Assembly (NCBI GenBank): GCA_945883495.1
Contig: CAMCXS010000003.1
Location: 108,921-172,920 of the forward strand
Source of the DNA: Akkermansia muciniphila
GTDB taxonomy: Bacteria; Verrucomicrobiota; Verrucomicrobiia; Verrucomicrobiales; DEV007
Length of the DNA: 64,000 nt
Direction of reading: 5' to 3'
Every line of letters begins with the position of its first letter. Position 1 is the first letter of the stretch. Below, piece after piece: positions 26,139-33,990 of the stretch. Under the pieces are notes generated by a model. That model was given only the letters and a program-made list of their open reading frames with translations. It did no database searches and was not told where the DNA came from. The translations under genes and the position numbers were made by a program.

Positions 26139-27242
26139 ATGAATACCCCCAAACTGATTTTTGATTGCCACCTGGATATCTCCATGAACGCCATGGAGTT
26201 CAATCGCGATCAGCGTTGGACCTTGGAGAATATCCGGCGCTGCGAGTTGACCTCAACCTTTGTCCCGGCGGAGATGGAGCGGCACCGCTGTCGCAATACT
26301 GTCTGCTTTCCCGAGCTACGGAAGGGAAGATTTGGGATCATCGTGGCGACGCAGATCGCGCGATATTCGCCGAGGTTTCACAATCTGCCCGGTTGGCGGA
26401 GTCCGGAGCAAGCTTGGGCGCATACCCAAGGCCAATTGGCTTACTACCGGGCCATGGAAGAGTGTGGCGAACTGGTGCAACTCCGGACGTGGGCCGACGT
26501 CGCAGCGCATGCGAATCGATGGCTGACGGCGAGCGATGACGAAGCCGCCAAGCTCCCCATCGGATATCTGCTGAGCTTGGAAGGCGCTGACTCGATCGTG
26601 AGTTGGCGTCACTTGGAGAAGTCTCGAGCGGAAGGGTTGATCGCGTTGGGGCCGGTGCACTACGGACCGGGGATTTACGGCATGGGCACCGATGCCGAGG
26701 GACCATTGACGCCGCGGGGGAGGGAATTGCTCAAGGAAATGGAGCGCCTCGGAATCATCCTCGACGTCACCCACTTATGCGATGAAAGCTTTTGGGACGC
26801 TCTCCGCTGTTATCATGGTCCGCTTTGGGCCAGCCATCACAACTGCCGGGCCTTGGCGGACTGGAATCGGCAGTTATCCGACGAGCAGATTCACGTGCTC
26901 ATTGAACGCGGGGCAGTCATCGGCATGGCGTTCGATGCCATCATGATGGTGCATAACTGGGCGCACAAACGATCCAAGCCAGAGGATTTCGGCCTGAAGA
27001 TCGAGAAGATCTGCGACCACATCGACCACATCTGCCAAATCGCCGGCAATGCGAAACACGTCGGCATCGGAACCGACTTGGATGGCGGCTACGGGACCGA
27101 GCAGACGCCCCTGGATCTAAACAGCATCGCAGATCTCGTAACGCTCGGACCCCTCCTCGCCGCCCGCGGCTACACCGAGGCGGATATTGAAGGGATTTTC
27201 CGGGGGAACTTTCTGCGGTTTTTGCAGGCGGCGCTTCGGTGA
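26139..27242 (+). CDS. Membrane dipeptidase family protein (peptidase M19)
   Basis: 367-residue amidohydrolase-type barrel of the renal dipeptidase family. Metal ligands are in FDCHLDISMN (His, Asp), LLSLEGADSI (bridging Glu), ILDVTHLCDESF and ASHHNCRAL (His), with the aspartate in GIGTDLDGGYG. No signal peptide is visible, so it is probably cytoplasmic. M19 enzymes cleave dipeptides, including those with a D-residue or beta-lactam-like bonds. It follows the M81 gene by 9 bases and ends the operon. Confidence 0.92.
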   Translation: MNTPKLIFDCHLDISMNAMEFNRDQRWTLENIRRCELTSTFVPAEMERHRCRNTVCFPELRKGRFGIIVATQIARYSPRFHNLPGWRSPEQAWAHTQGQLAYYRAMEECGELVQLRTWADVAAHANRWLTASDDEAAKLPIGYLLSLEGADSIVSWRHLEKSRAEGLIALGPVHYGPGIYGMGTDAEGPLTPRGRELLKEMERLGIILDVTHLCDESFWDALRCYHGPLWASHHNCRALADWNRQLSDEQIHVLIERGAVIGMAFDAIMMVHNWAHKRSKPEDFGLKIEKICDHIDHICQIAGNAKHVGIGTDLDGGYGTEQTPLDLNSIADLVTLGPLLAARGYTEADIEGIFRGNFLRFLQAALR

Positions 27243-27345
27243 GCGGTGGGTGGAGGTGGAGTGGCCGGGGCCTTTCGCGCTTATCCTCCCGACTAGCTTG
27301 ATCCGGATTACATGGCAGCAGCGAGTGTGAAGCCCAGGGAGGCGG

Positions 27346-27516
27346 CTTGTTTTTAAGGACGTTGAACCGTCGTAAGTTGGATTGAAGGATGGACAAGAAG
27401 GCTTCTTGCTCGTCGTAGCTTTTCTGCACTTTGATCATGCTATACACGACTCGCGCCAGCTTGTGCGCTGTTGCCGTGACGCTTTCGGCTTTGCCCTGCA
27501 ACTGGGGCGGGCCAAT
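27346..27516 (-). pseudogene. Remnant of an IS110-type transposase C-terminus
   Basis: The minus strand encodes about 57 residues including SVTATAHKLARVVYSMIKVQ, followed by KSYDEQEAF and NLRRFNVLKNK. TATAHKLAR followed by a YDE segment is typical of the C-terminal end of IS110-family transposases. The catalytic region, an initiation codon in context and the rest of the element are missing, so this is an old fragment. No terminal repeats were recognised. Confidence 0.55.
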
Positions 27517-27958
27517 GACTATGCGTTCACTCTTTCCCATCTCCGGCAGCTGGAGGCTCAGCAACGGGTCCAGGTAAAAGGGAAGACTGAAATTGATGGC
27601 TCCGTGATCATTCGCTACGGTGTCCAGATCGAGTTCAAAAAGGATGTAGACTTGTGCCGACCCAAGGATTCGGTGGGATCCACTGGAGGCGGTGCGATGA
27701 GCTGATCTTGGAAGGTTTAGTGATTGCCGCTGGAGATGAAGGGCCACTCAGCTCCTCGGACAGTCTCGACTCATAGCGCTTGGTGCCCGGGGGAGCTCCT
27801 GGTCACACCACGGCCAGGCTTCTGGGGATGTGGTCGCCGGACGCGCTGACCTCGCTTTTGGCGGGAGTAGAGAATTCCTTTTGCGAAGCTTTCCGACTCC
27901 ACGAATCGGGGCCGACTGAGCCTGTCGTCAACGGGGGGCTCGCGTTTGAGCAAACGTT
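27517..27958. other. Gene-free stretch beside transposase remnant
   Basis: About 440 bases with no open frame resembling a protein family. Short frames on both strands lack family signatures and good starts. It is probably eroded mobile-element or intergenic DNA. Confidence 0.5.
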
Positions 27959-28341
27959 CTAAGTCAGGTGGCCCCTGGCATCATCCGCTTCGAAAAAATC
28001 GTCATCAGCGATGTCGGGAATCCCAATGATGAGGACTCGCATCTTACCGCAAGCTCCATGAATGACACCGGGCGGGATGTGCACGATGGTGCCGGGAAAC
28101 ACTGGATGTTCCGCCCCATCAAGGGTGACGGAGCCGTTGCCTTCGAGGACGTAATAGATCTCTTGTGATTGTGCAGCTTCGCGCCATCAATATCCACGGA
28201 GTGGGCCCATGCCGCAGGAGCGAGCGGTACATCTTCTTTGCTGATAAGGCGATCTCGCCAGCCGCAGGTGCTACGATCGCGTGGCGTGTGGCCTTCGTGT
28301 CGGATCAGCACTGGTCTCGTGGAGTATTCCGAGGCGCTCAT
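27959..28341 (-). pseudogene. Frameshifted cupin-domain protein gene
   Basis: The first half reads MSASEYSTRPVLIRHEGHT to DGAKLHNHK in one frame. From about 28164 downwards the neighbouring frame carries the rest of a cupin: IYYVLEGNGSVTLDG, PGTIVHIPPGVIHGACG, MRVLIIGIPDIADDDFF, ending in TAG at 27959-27961. The two halves join if one base is missing near 28158-28166, inside the first cupin motif (HNH...EIYYVLEG). Either the gene is inactivated or the base is a sequence error. The start codon lies only 3 bases from the T-tract of the upstream gene's terminator, which leaves no room for its own promoter. Confidence 0.7.
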
Positions 28342-28343
28342 CG

Positions 28344-28381
28344 CAAAAAAAGGCCGCCCAGGCGGGATGCCCGGACGGCCT
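28344..28381 (-). terminator. Intrinsic terminator of the RRM protein gene
   Basis: On the minus strand AGGCCGTCCGGGC pairs with GCCTGGGCGGCCT (G-U pairs allowed) around a 5-base loop and is followed by seven T residues. It lies 18 bases beyond the stop of the RNA-binding protein gene and immediately before the cupin start codon. Confidence 0.9.
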
Positions 28382-28398
28382 AGATCAGAGAAGTTGGA

Positions 28399-29232
28399 CT
28401 AAGCGGCGCTCGATGATTCCGCCGGCACCTCATCGTCGGCATCGGCAGGTCCGGCGCTCTTGGCTCCGTTGACCCACATTGGGCGACCCATGAACTCCTT
28501 GCCGTTTAGGATCTGGAAAGCTCGCTTGGCTTCGTCCACGCTGGCCATCACTACAAATGCGAAGCCTTTAGAGCGCTGCGTGTATTTGTGGTAGACGATT
28601 TCCGCGTCGCGTACGCTGCCGACCCCGTTGAATAAATCGTAAAGGTCAGCTTCGGTGCAATCATAGTCGAGGTTGCCGACGTGGAGACGCTCGGTGGTCG
28701 GCTCAACCGGCTCAGGCGGCTTGCGTTCCCGGCGCTCTTCCTTACGGGGTTGGGACGTCCCGCTTTCCTGGCCAGCCCGGCTACGAGTCGATTCCCGAGG
28801 TTTGTCGCTGGTGCGGTCACGATCGCCCTCCCGGTTCTTTTCCCGGACTTGGTCACGGCGGCGTCCGGATTCCCGATTCCCGGAGGATCGGCTTTCGGGG
28901 GAACTCACGGGCACGCGCTCCACAACCCGAGTGCTTGGCTTTTGGCGGGAATCGACAATTCCGAAGGTCAAGATGCGGATGACTTTGTCCAGCATCGTCT
29001 CCGGTTTTGGGGCTGGCTTGGAATACCTGCGGCGGGTGCGCTCTTGATGTTCGCCTCCTTCAGAGCGGGGCGGGCGCGAGGAGCCATGCTGACTGTGGGA
29101 GGAGGGAGAGGACTGATGTTGTCCTTGGGGGCGCCCCTGTCCGCCTCCGGGGGCGCCACCACGGCGGCGACGTCTCCGGTTGCGGCTGCGTGGAGCCGAT
29201 GAGCCTTCTGAAGAAGATGGTGAGGATGACAT
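28399..29232 (-). CDS. RNA-binding protein with RRM domain and basic disordered N-terminus
   Basis: 277 residues from the ATG at 29232; the frame stays open further upstream but without a credible start. Residues 1-170 are disordered and very rich in Arg, Gly, Ser and Pro (RNRRRRRRGGAPGGGQGRP), with one short hydrophobic block, MLDKVIRILTFGIV. The C-terminal RRM has RNP2 LHVGNLDYDC and RNP1 KGFAFVVM. It should bind single-stranded RNA; a basic tail plus RRM resembles bacterial glycine-rich or cold-related RNA-binding proteins. It is a single gene with its own strong terminator and is divergent from the AIPR gene. Confidence 0.9.
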   Translation of the reverse strand: MSSSPSSSEGSSAPRSRNRRRRRRGGAPGGGQGRPQGQHQSSPSSHSQHGSSRPPRSEGGEHQERTRRRYSKPAPKPETMLDKVIRILTFGIVDSRQKPSTRVVERVPVSSPESRSSGNRESGRRRDQVREKNREGDRDRTSDKPRESTRSRAGQESGTSQPRKEERRERKPPEPVEPTTERLHVGNLDYDCTEADLYDLFNGVGSVRDAEIVYHKYTQRSKGFAFVVMASVDEAKRAFQILNGKEFMGRPMWVNGAKSAGPADADDEVPAESSSAA

Positions 29233-29734
29233 ATTTGGTATGTGAACGGTTCGTTTTTGTGAGGTCGCCGTCCGGGTGGAGAGTTCCAAAGAGATAGGGG
29301 ATGCTGATGCGAGCCGCCGCGGCTCCGCCATCCTTCAAATTTCCACTCAATCGGAGGCTTAGGTTTCGAGGCTGGCGGCTGTCCCTCGCGTTACGATCCG
29401 TCCGGCAAGGAGTGCTGCCGCACCGGGAATCCCGCGGTTCCCGCACCGAAGGGGAATCCTGCGAGTCCCGCGCCCGATCCGCCAAAACGGAGACGAGCGA
29501 AGACCAGATCATTGCGATGGCTAGACTCACGAATCCAACCCTCTCGCGGGCGACTTCAAGCACGTTTCCTTGCTTGCCAGTCGTCCCACCCGGCATTGCC
29601 AGTTGTTGAGCAGGGGGAAGCATCGGCCAGACCTCGAAGCGGACACTACGCCAGGGATCGGGGCGTGCAAGTCAATCGATGGACTCTGTGAAAAACCGGT
29701 GAATAGTCCGCTTTGTCGATTGCACCTTTCTCTC
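29233..29734. other. Long divergent intergenic region with paired 20-base direct repeats
   Basis: About 500 bases between the RRM and AIPR genes without a credible gene; short frames across it lack family features. Two imperfect 20-base direct repeats, 29425-29444 and 29452-29471 (27-base period), share the form GGGAATCC-GCG--TCCCGC. The first also contains GGGAA-8 bases-TTCCC as an inverted repeat. It may hold promoters and an operator for one or both genes. Confidence 0.4.
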
Positions 29735-31663
29735 ATGGATCCCCGGATCACAGCGGCGCTTGAGCGCTTTTCCCGGAACGAAATCGAGGCGTTCCGCCGT
29801 CCCGCGGCCCCTGGTCCGCCAGCGAATCCGCGAGATCCGTTGACGTTCGCCCGGTTGTGCGTCTACCTGGCGGTCCATCGGCTAAACATGCCACTCTTCA
29901 GCTATGAAGATGCAGTCACCGAGGGCGCTGACGATTGCGGTTTGGATGGAGTCGCTGTGGCGATGGGCTCGGAGCCATTGGACAGCCCGGCCAGTGGGCG
30001 TGCCGCGGCAGAGGACGCGATTGAGCTCGCAAAGGAGTTGGATGGAAGTGGAGAAGAAGTGCCTAGGCCCCGGGTTTTGCTAATCCAATCAAAACGCAAC
30101 CCGAAGTGCTCCAACAATGAAGTAAAGTTGTTCGGAGTGGATGCTCTCGACTTTCTGAGTGGCAGCCGGGACCAGCTTCGCAAGCAACGACCTAATCCGG
30201 CCATCCTTAGGTGGTGGGAGATTTATGAAGGCATCCGGCAGGTGTATCGCAAAAACAAAATTCCTTTTCTGGTCGATACAGATCTCGTCTTTGCCTACTC
30301 CGGGACTTGGAGCGAAGACAAGGAGCGACCCGAGGGCTCCCGCGAGAATGCGGAACGGAGGTTGCGCGAGACTTTGGGGCATGACCGCGCACGATTCCGG
30401 ATGTGGGGAGCGGATGAGCTGGCTGAGGCAGTCCCGTTGTTGGCCCCTCCCGTGGCGCAGTCATTGGACGGAGTCACCGTGGTCCCTTTACCTCCCGATG
30501 GACGGGCCCGCGGATTTCTCGGCTATGCGCCGGCTTCCGCAATTGTCGCCCTGCTGCCTCGCGCCGCTGGGGAGTTAGACGACCGGGTTTTTGTCGATAA
30601 CGTGCGGGCCTACCTCGGGACTGAAAAGAACGGCAATCCGGGAGCTGCGGGACTGGCGCACACCTTAGAAGTTGGTCGCGGAGATGAGGTGCTCTTAAAG
30701 CACAACGGGATCACCGTAGTTGCCGACGAAGCCACCTTGGCCGGCAATTCGATCCGGCTCGAAGGCTATCAGATCGTCAATGGAGCACAAACGTCGCACG
30801 TGTTGCACCGCAAACGCCACCTGTTGCAAGGCGTCAGTCTGCCAATCAAGGTCGTCGTGACTCGGGACGAGCAGCTCAAAGACGAAATCATCCGTGGCGC
30901 GAACACCCAGTCCCCGGTCGATGACTTTGATTTCCTCTCGCGCGTCGCCGGCGTACGGAAGCTGGAAGCGGCGTTCCGTGCGCTACCTTCTGAAGACTCC
31001 ACCAAAATCTGGATGCAACGGCGACGGGGCGAACGGCTCTACGATCGATTCTACGAAGCGAACCGAATCGTGACGCCTCGCCAGTTGATGGAGGCGTTCG
31101 CCTCGGCGATTCTTAGCCGCCCGCACGCTGTGCACGCCAATGCGGCGGAGTTTTTGGGGCTTGTCAAAACCGAGGAGATTTTCCATCCGGAGCATCACCC
31201 CTCGGTCTACCTGGCGATGGGGTGGCTCGTTGTTGCGGGGCGTCGCTGGGCGGCTCGGAGCAATTGGCGTTGGGAGGCTCGATTTGAGGGCGGGCGAAAC
31301 GCTTTAGTTTATCCTGCGCGGTTTCAATTTTTCCACGCGCTTTGGATTCAAGCGGATCCAGGACCTTCGCGAACTGGGCTCGATGCCGCTTCGTTGGATG
31401 TGGGACAGCGGTTTGCCGCAGCTTGCGAGGTGTTGTGTGATCCCGTTGCCTGCAAACCGCTGGAGAACGCGGCCGGCAGCGCCATTAAACGTGCGTTCAC
31501 CGGGAGGAAGGCGAAATCAATGCAGGTGCGAGCTCAAGCATTTGCCGGTAAGGTTGAGAAAGGGCTCCGGGCTCCTGTTGTGAAGGCGGCTGGTAGCAAG
31601 GGACGGAAAAATCCCTCGCGGAGGGCCCACCCTGGCGGTAGAACAGGCCAAGGTTATCGCTGA
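29735..31663 (+). CDS. AIPR (abortive infection phage resistance) family protein
   Basis: 642 residues from the ATG at 29735; the longer frame from 29570 has a poor N-terminus. The AIPR signature lies around residues 343-400: LEGYQIVNGAQTSHVLHRKR, LPIKVVVTRDEQLKDEI and IRGANTQSPVDDFDF. The N-terminal part has GLDGVAV (D71) followed by RVLLIQSKRN (Q118, K120), the D...(E/Q)xK spacing of a PD-(D/E)xK nuclease-like fold. Some AIPR proteins are tied to phage abortive infection. No modification enzyme, toxin partner or helicase is adjacent, so it is a stand-alone candidate. It ends 1 base before the convergent lipoprotein gene. Confidence 0.82.
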   Translation: MDPRITAALERFSRNEIEAFRRPAAPGPPANPRDPLTFARLCVYLAVHRLNMPLFSYEDAVTEGADDCGLDGVAVAMGSEPLDSPASGRAAAEDAIELAKELDGSGEEVPRPRVLLIQSKRNPKCSNNEVKLFGVDALDFLSGSRDQLRKQRPNPAILRWWEIYEGIRQVYRKNKIPFLVDTDLVFAYSGTWSEDKERPEGSRENAERRLRETLGHDRARFRMWGADELAEAVPLLAPPVAQSLDGVTVVPLPPDGRARGFLGYAPASAIVALLPRAAGELDDRVFVDNVRAYLGTEKNGNPGAAGLAHTLEVGRGDEVLLKHNGITVVADEATLAGNSIRLEGYQIVNGAQTSHVLHRKRHLLQGVSLPIKVVVTRDEQLKDEIIRGANTQSPVDDFDFLSRVAGVRKLEAAFRALPSEDSTKIWMQRRRGERLYDRFYEANRIVTPRQLMEAFASAILSRPHAVHANAAEFLGLVKTEEIFHPEHHPSVYLAMGWLVVAGRRWAARSNWRWEARFEGGRNALVYPARFQFFHALWIQADPGPSRTGLDAASLDVGQRFAAACEVLCDPVACKPLENAAGSAIKRAFTGRKAKSMQVRAQAFAGKVEKGLRAPVVKAAGSKGRKNPSRRAHPGGRTGQGYR

Positions 31664-31664
31664 C

Positions 31665-32753
31665 TTACTGAGACGGGGCGTCCGGACTGGCTACAGTGGG
31701 CGCATCCATTTTCCGGGAAATCTCCTGTGCCTCCTGCCGAATGGCAGGGTTTGGATCGCTCTGCAATTGCTGGAGGACAAGTCGGCTCTCCGGGGTGGGA
31801 AAATTAGCGAGCGCTCGGACGGCCGCAAGCCGAACATCGAGATTGGTTGTGGCTTTGTTCCCCTTCGCCGCAAAGCCAAGGGCGGATTCGGCTGCGGGGC
31901 TGGAAATGCTGCTGATCAGGTCAGCGAGTGTTGTGGAATCGCTTGATTCCGCAGCACTGTTCATTTTTTGAAGGAGGGTATCGACGCTCGGGGCATTGGC
32001 TGAGCGGGCAAGGGCCTGGGCAGCCGCTGCGACGAGGGGATCCGTAATGCCATTCAGTGGATCGGTGACAATCGCTGCCAAAGTCTGCATTGCTTGGGGA
32101 GAGGACACGGCGCTCATCATCAGTTGGGTGCCTTGTTTGATCTGTTCGTCACTGGTAGCGTCGAATCGCTCCACCAATCGCATCACCAAGGCGGAGTCCG
32201 CTTGAGCTCCCACGGCCAGTGCCAGGGCTCGACTCGTATCTGGATCGGTGGAGGGGATAAGATCCACCAAGAAATCGCGAAGGCCCAGAGTGTCGGCTTC
32301 GGAGAGCTTCTGACAGGCCCGAGTTTTGAGCTCAGAGGGATGCAGGTGCTGAAGAATGAAAATTACACCCTTCAATGCTTCCGGGCTGCCGAGGTCGAAC
32401 AATGAGTCGATCGTTTGACTCTGGACCTCAGGAGACGCGGAGAAGAAGGTCTGAACGGAAGCTTGAACCGAAAGGTCCTCGCTCTGGAACGTGGATTGGG
32501 GTTGAATGACGGTAGGATGAGTGGTCGAGCTCACATCGCGGGGCTCTGCACCGATCCGGCTAGGCGGTGGCGGTGCAGGATGTGTGGCCGGTGAAATCGT
32601 CGCGGTTGTGTTTGTGCTGGTCTGTTTGCCTTGGCCCGGCGGCTCATGACCAGATTCTTGAGGTCCGCAGCCCAAGAGAAAAATAGAACACAGTAGCAGG
32701 CTGCTGAATGGCAGAGCCGTTATCTTGGAAGGAATGGAACAGTTCCAGAGCAT
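31665..32753 (-). CDS. HEAT-like repeat lipoprotein (paralogue A)
   Basis: 362 residues. The lipobox LLCSIFLLGCG marks a lipoprotein signal peptide with acylated Cys about residue 29. A Thr/Pro-rich linker follows (about 35-90), then helical repeats to the end, e.g. SPEALKGVIFILQHLHPSEL, DTSRALALAVGAQADSALVM and RLAAVRALANFPTPESRLVL. The pattern is that of HEAT or PBS-type helical repeats. It is homologous over its whole length to the next gene upstream (shared AAVRALANFP and MVERFD/LVERFD blocks). Role unknown; likely a protein-binding lipoprotein at the envelope. Confidence 0.8.
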   Translation of the reverse strand: MLWNCSIPSKITALPFSSLLLCSIFLLGCGPQESGHEPPGQGKQTSTNTTATISPATHPAPPPPSRIGAEPRDVSSTTHPTVIQPQSTFQSEDLSVQASVQTFFSASPEVQSQTIDSLFDLGSPEALKGVIFILQHLHPSELKTRACQKLSEADTLGLRDFLVDLIPSTDPDTSRALALAVGAQADSALVMRLVERFDATSDEQIKQGTQLMMSAVSSPQAMQTLAAIVTDPLNGITDPLVAAAAQALARSANAPSVDTLLQKMNSAAESSDSTTLADLISSISSPAAESALGFAAKGNKATTNLDVRLAAVRALANFPTPESRLVLQQLQSDPNPAIRQEAQEISRKMDAPTVASPDAPSQ

Positions 32754-32853
32754 GAAAATCTTCTAGGAATAGCCCCCGAGGGAGCGGTCGGTCAAGATCC
32801 TTGGAACGGCAAGTGGCCGTGCGATAGGTCTGGATAGAAGAAAGGCTGGCAGG

Positions 32854-33963
32854 TCAATGCCCGAGAGCGCCCTGCATCTTATTGGCGACTTCCCTTGAGA
32901 CCCTTCGGACCTCCGTGTCCGGATCATCCTGAAGCCGTCTGAGGGTCTCCATGCTTTCTGCGCTAGGAAAATTGGCAAGTGCGCGGACAGCTGCGATTCG
33001 AGCCGGAGGGCGGGTTGCATCCCTGTTTCCCTTGGCAGCATAGATCAGAGCAGAGCGGGCCGCCGGCGTTCGGATGGTGGCAACGACATCCGCTAGCTCT
33101 GCGCTCTCCTTCTCGTCGGTGGATCGATCAATTCTACCCGTTAGGGTGTTCACCATCGGTGCCGTGGCGTTCTCTGCAATCACCTGAGCAGCCACTTGGA
33201 TGACTGGCGCCGATGCTTGGACAGACGGGTCTGCGAGGATGGCATTTAGAGCATCAATGGCCTGGCGGGATCTGAGCGCCCGGAGCACCTGGAGGGTGTG
33301 AGTCTTCGTCCTGCTATCATCGGCGCGGTCAAAGCGTTCGACCATCTGGAAAACAAAGTCGGAGTCCGCGTGTTTGCCCAGAGACTCGGCGAGTGCCCTT
33401 CGGGTATCTGAATCCACCACGGGGAGTGCATCGACAAGAAGATCACGAGTCTCGCGCGTGTCCCTCTCGCTAAGGTGGTGGCAGACGTGGGATTTGAGTT
33501 CACCAGGAGAGAGTTGGCTGGCTAGATGCAAGATTCCGCCGAGCGCGGCCGGGCCCTTCAGTAGCAACAATTGGTCGGCCATTACGACTTGTTGGGAAAC
33601 ATCGGCGGATAAAATCGACGCAACCAGGGATGCAATAGCGGAGTCGCTCGGAGAAAGGCTGGTGCTTCCTGTGGGGGCGGGGGAGGCTACTGAGCCAGAT
33701 GCAGCTTGCTGGGATTTTCCGGGAGGGCTTGGCGCGCCCGGACGGGGGGTAGTTGCAGGCACGGAATCGACGGAGTCAGGCGTAGATCCCGGCGTCTCAG
33801 GACCTCGGAGTTCCGTAGCTTGCGATCGGGAAGAGTCAGAGGAAAGGTCCGACTCGCGCCCACACGAAGCCCACGTGATACAGAGGGACGCGCCCAGACA
33901 ACGAATAGCTAGCCTCAGTACTTCCCGGCCATGATTGCCCAGGCCGTCATTCACGAAACGCAT
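32854..33963 (-). CDS. HEAT-like repeat lipoprotein (paralogue B)
   Basis: 369 residues. SLCITWASCGRESD suggests a lipobox with the Cys near residue 34; the N-terminus before it is longer than usual and a later start is possible. After a Ser/Pro-rich linker come helical repeats closely matching paralogue A: LGGILHLASQLSPGELKSHV, RALAESLGKHADSDFVFQMV and RIAAVRALANFPSAESMETL. It lies 27 bases downstream of the giant M6-like gene and 100 bases upstream of paralogue A, so the three form one minus-strand operon. Confidence 0.8.
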   Translation of the reverse strand: MRFVNDGLGNHGREVLRLAIRCLGASLCITWASCGRESDLSSDSSRSQATELRGPETPGSTPDSVDSVPATTPRPGAPSPPGKSQQAASGSVASPAPTGSTSLSPSDSAIASLVASILSADVSQQVVMADQLLLLKGPAALGGILHLASQLSPGELKSHVCHHLSERDTRETRDLLVDALPVVDSDTRRALAESLGKHADSDFVFQMVERFDRADDSRTKTHTLQVLRALRSRQAIDALNAILADPSVQASAPVIQVAAQVIAENATAPMVNTLTGRIDRSTDEKESAELADVVATIRTPAARSALIYAAKGNRDATRPPARIAAVRALANFPSAESMETLRRLQDDPDTEVRRVSREVANKMQGALGH

Positions 33964-33990
33964 TGGCTGCTTGAAGGGAGGCCGGAAGTG

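Noticed and set aside
27382..27705. 108-codon plus-strand frame near the transposase remnant
   Set aside because: The opposite strand carries the IS110-like signature; the plus-strand frame has no recognised family.
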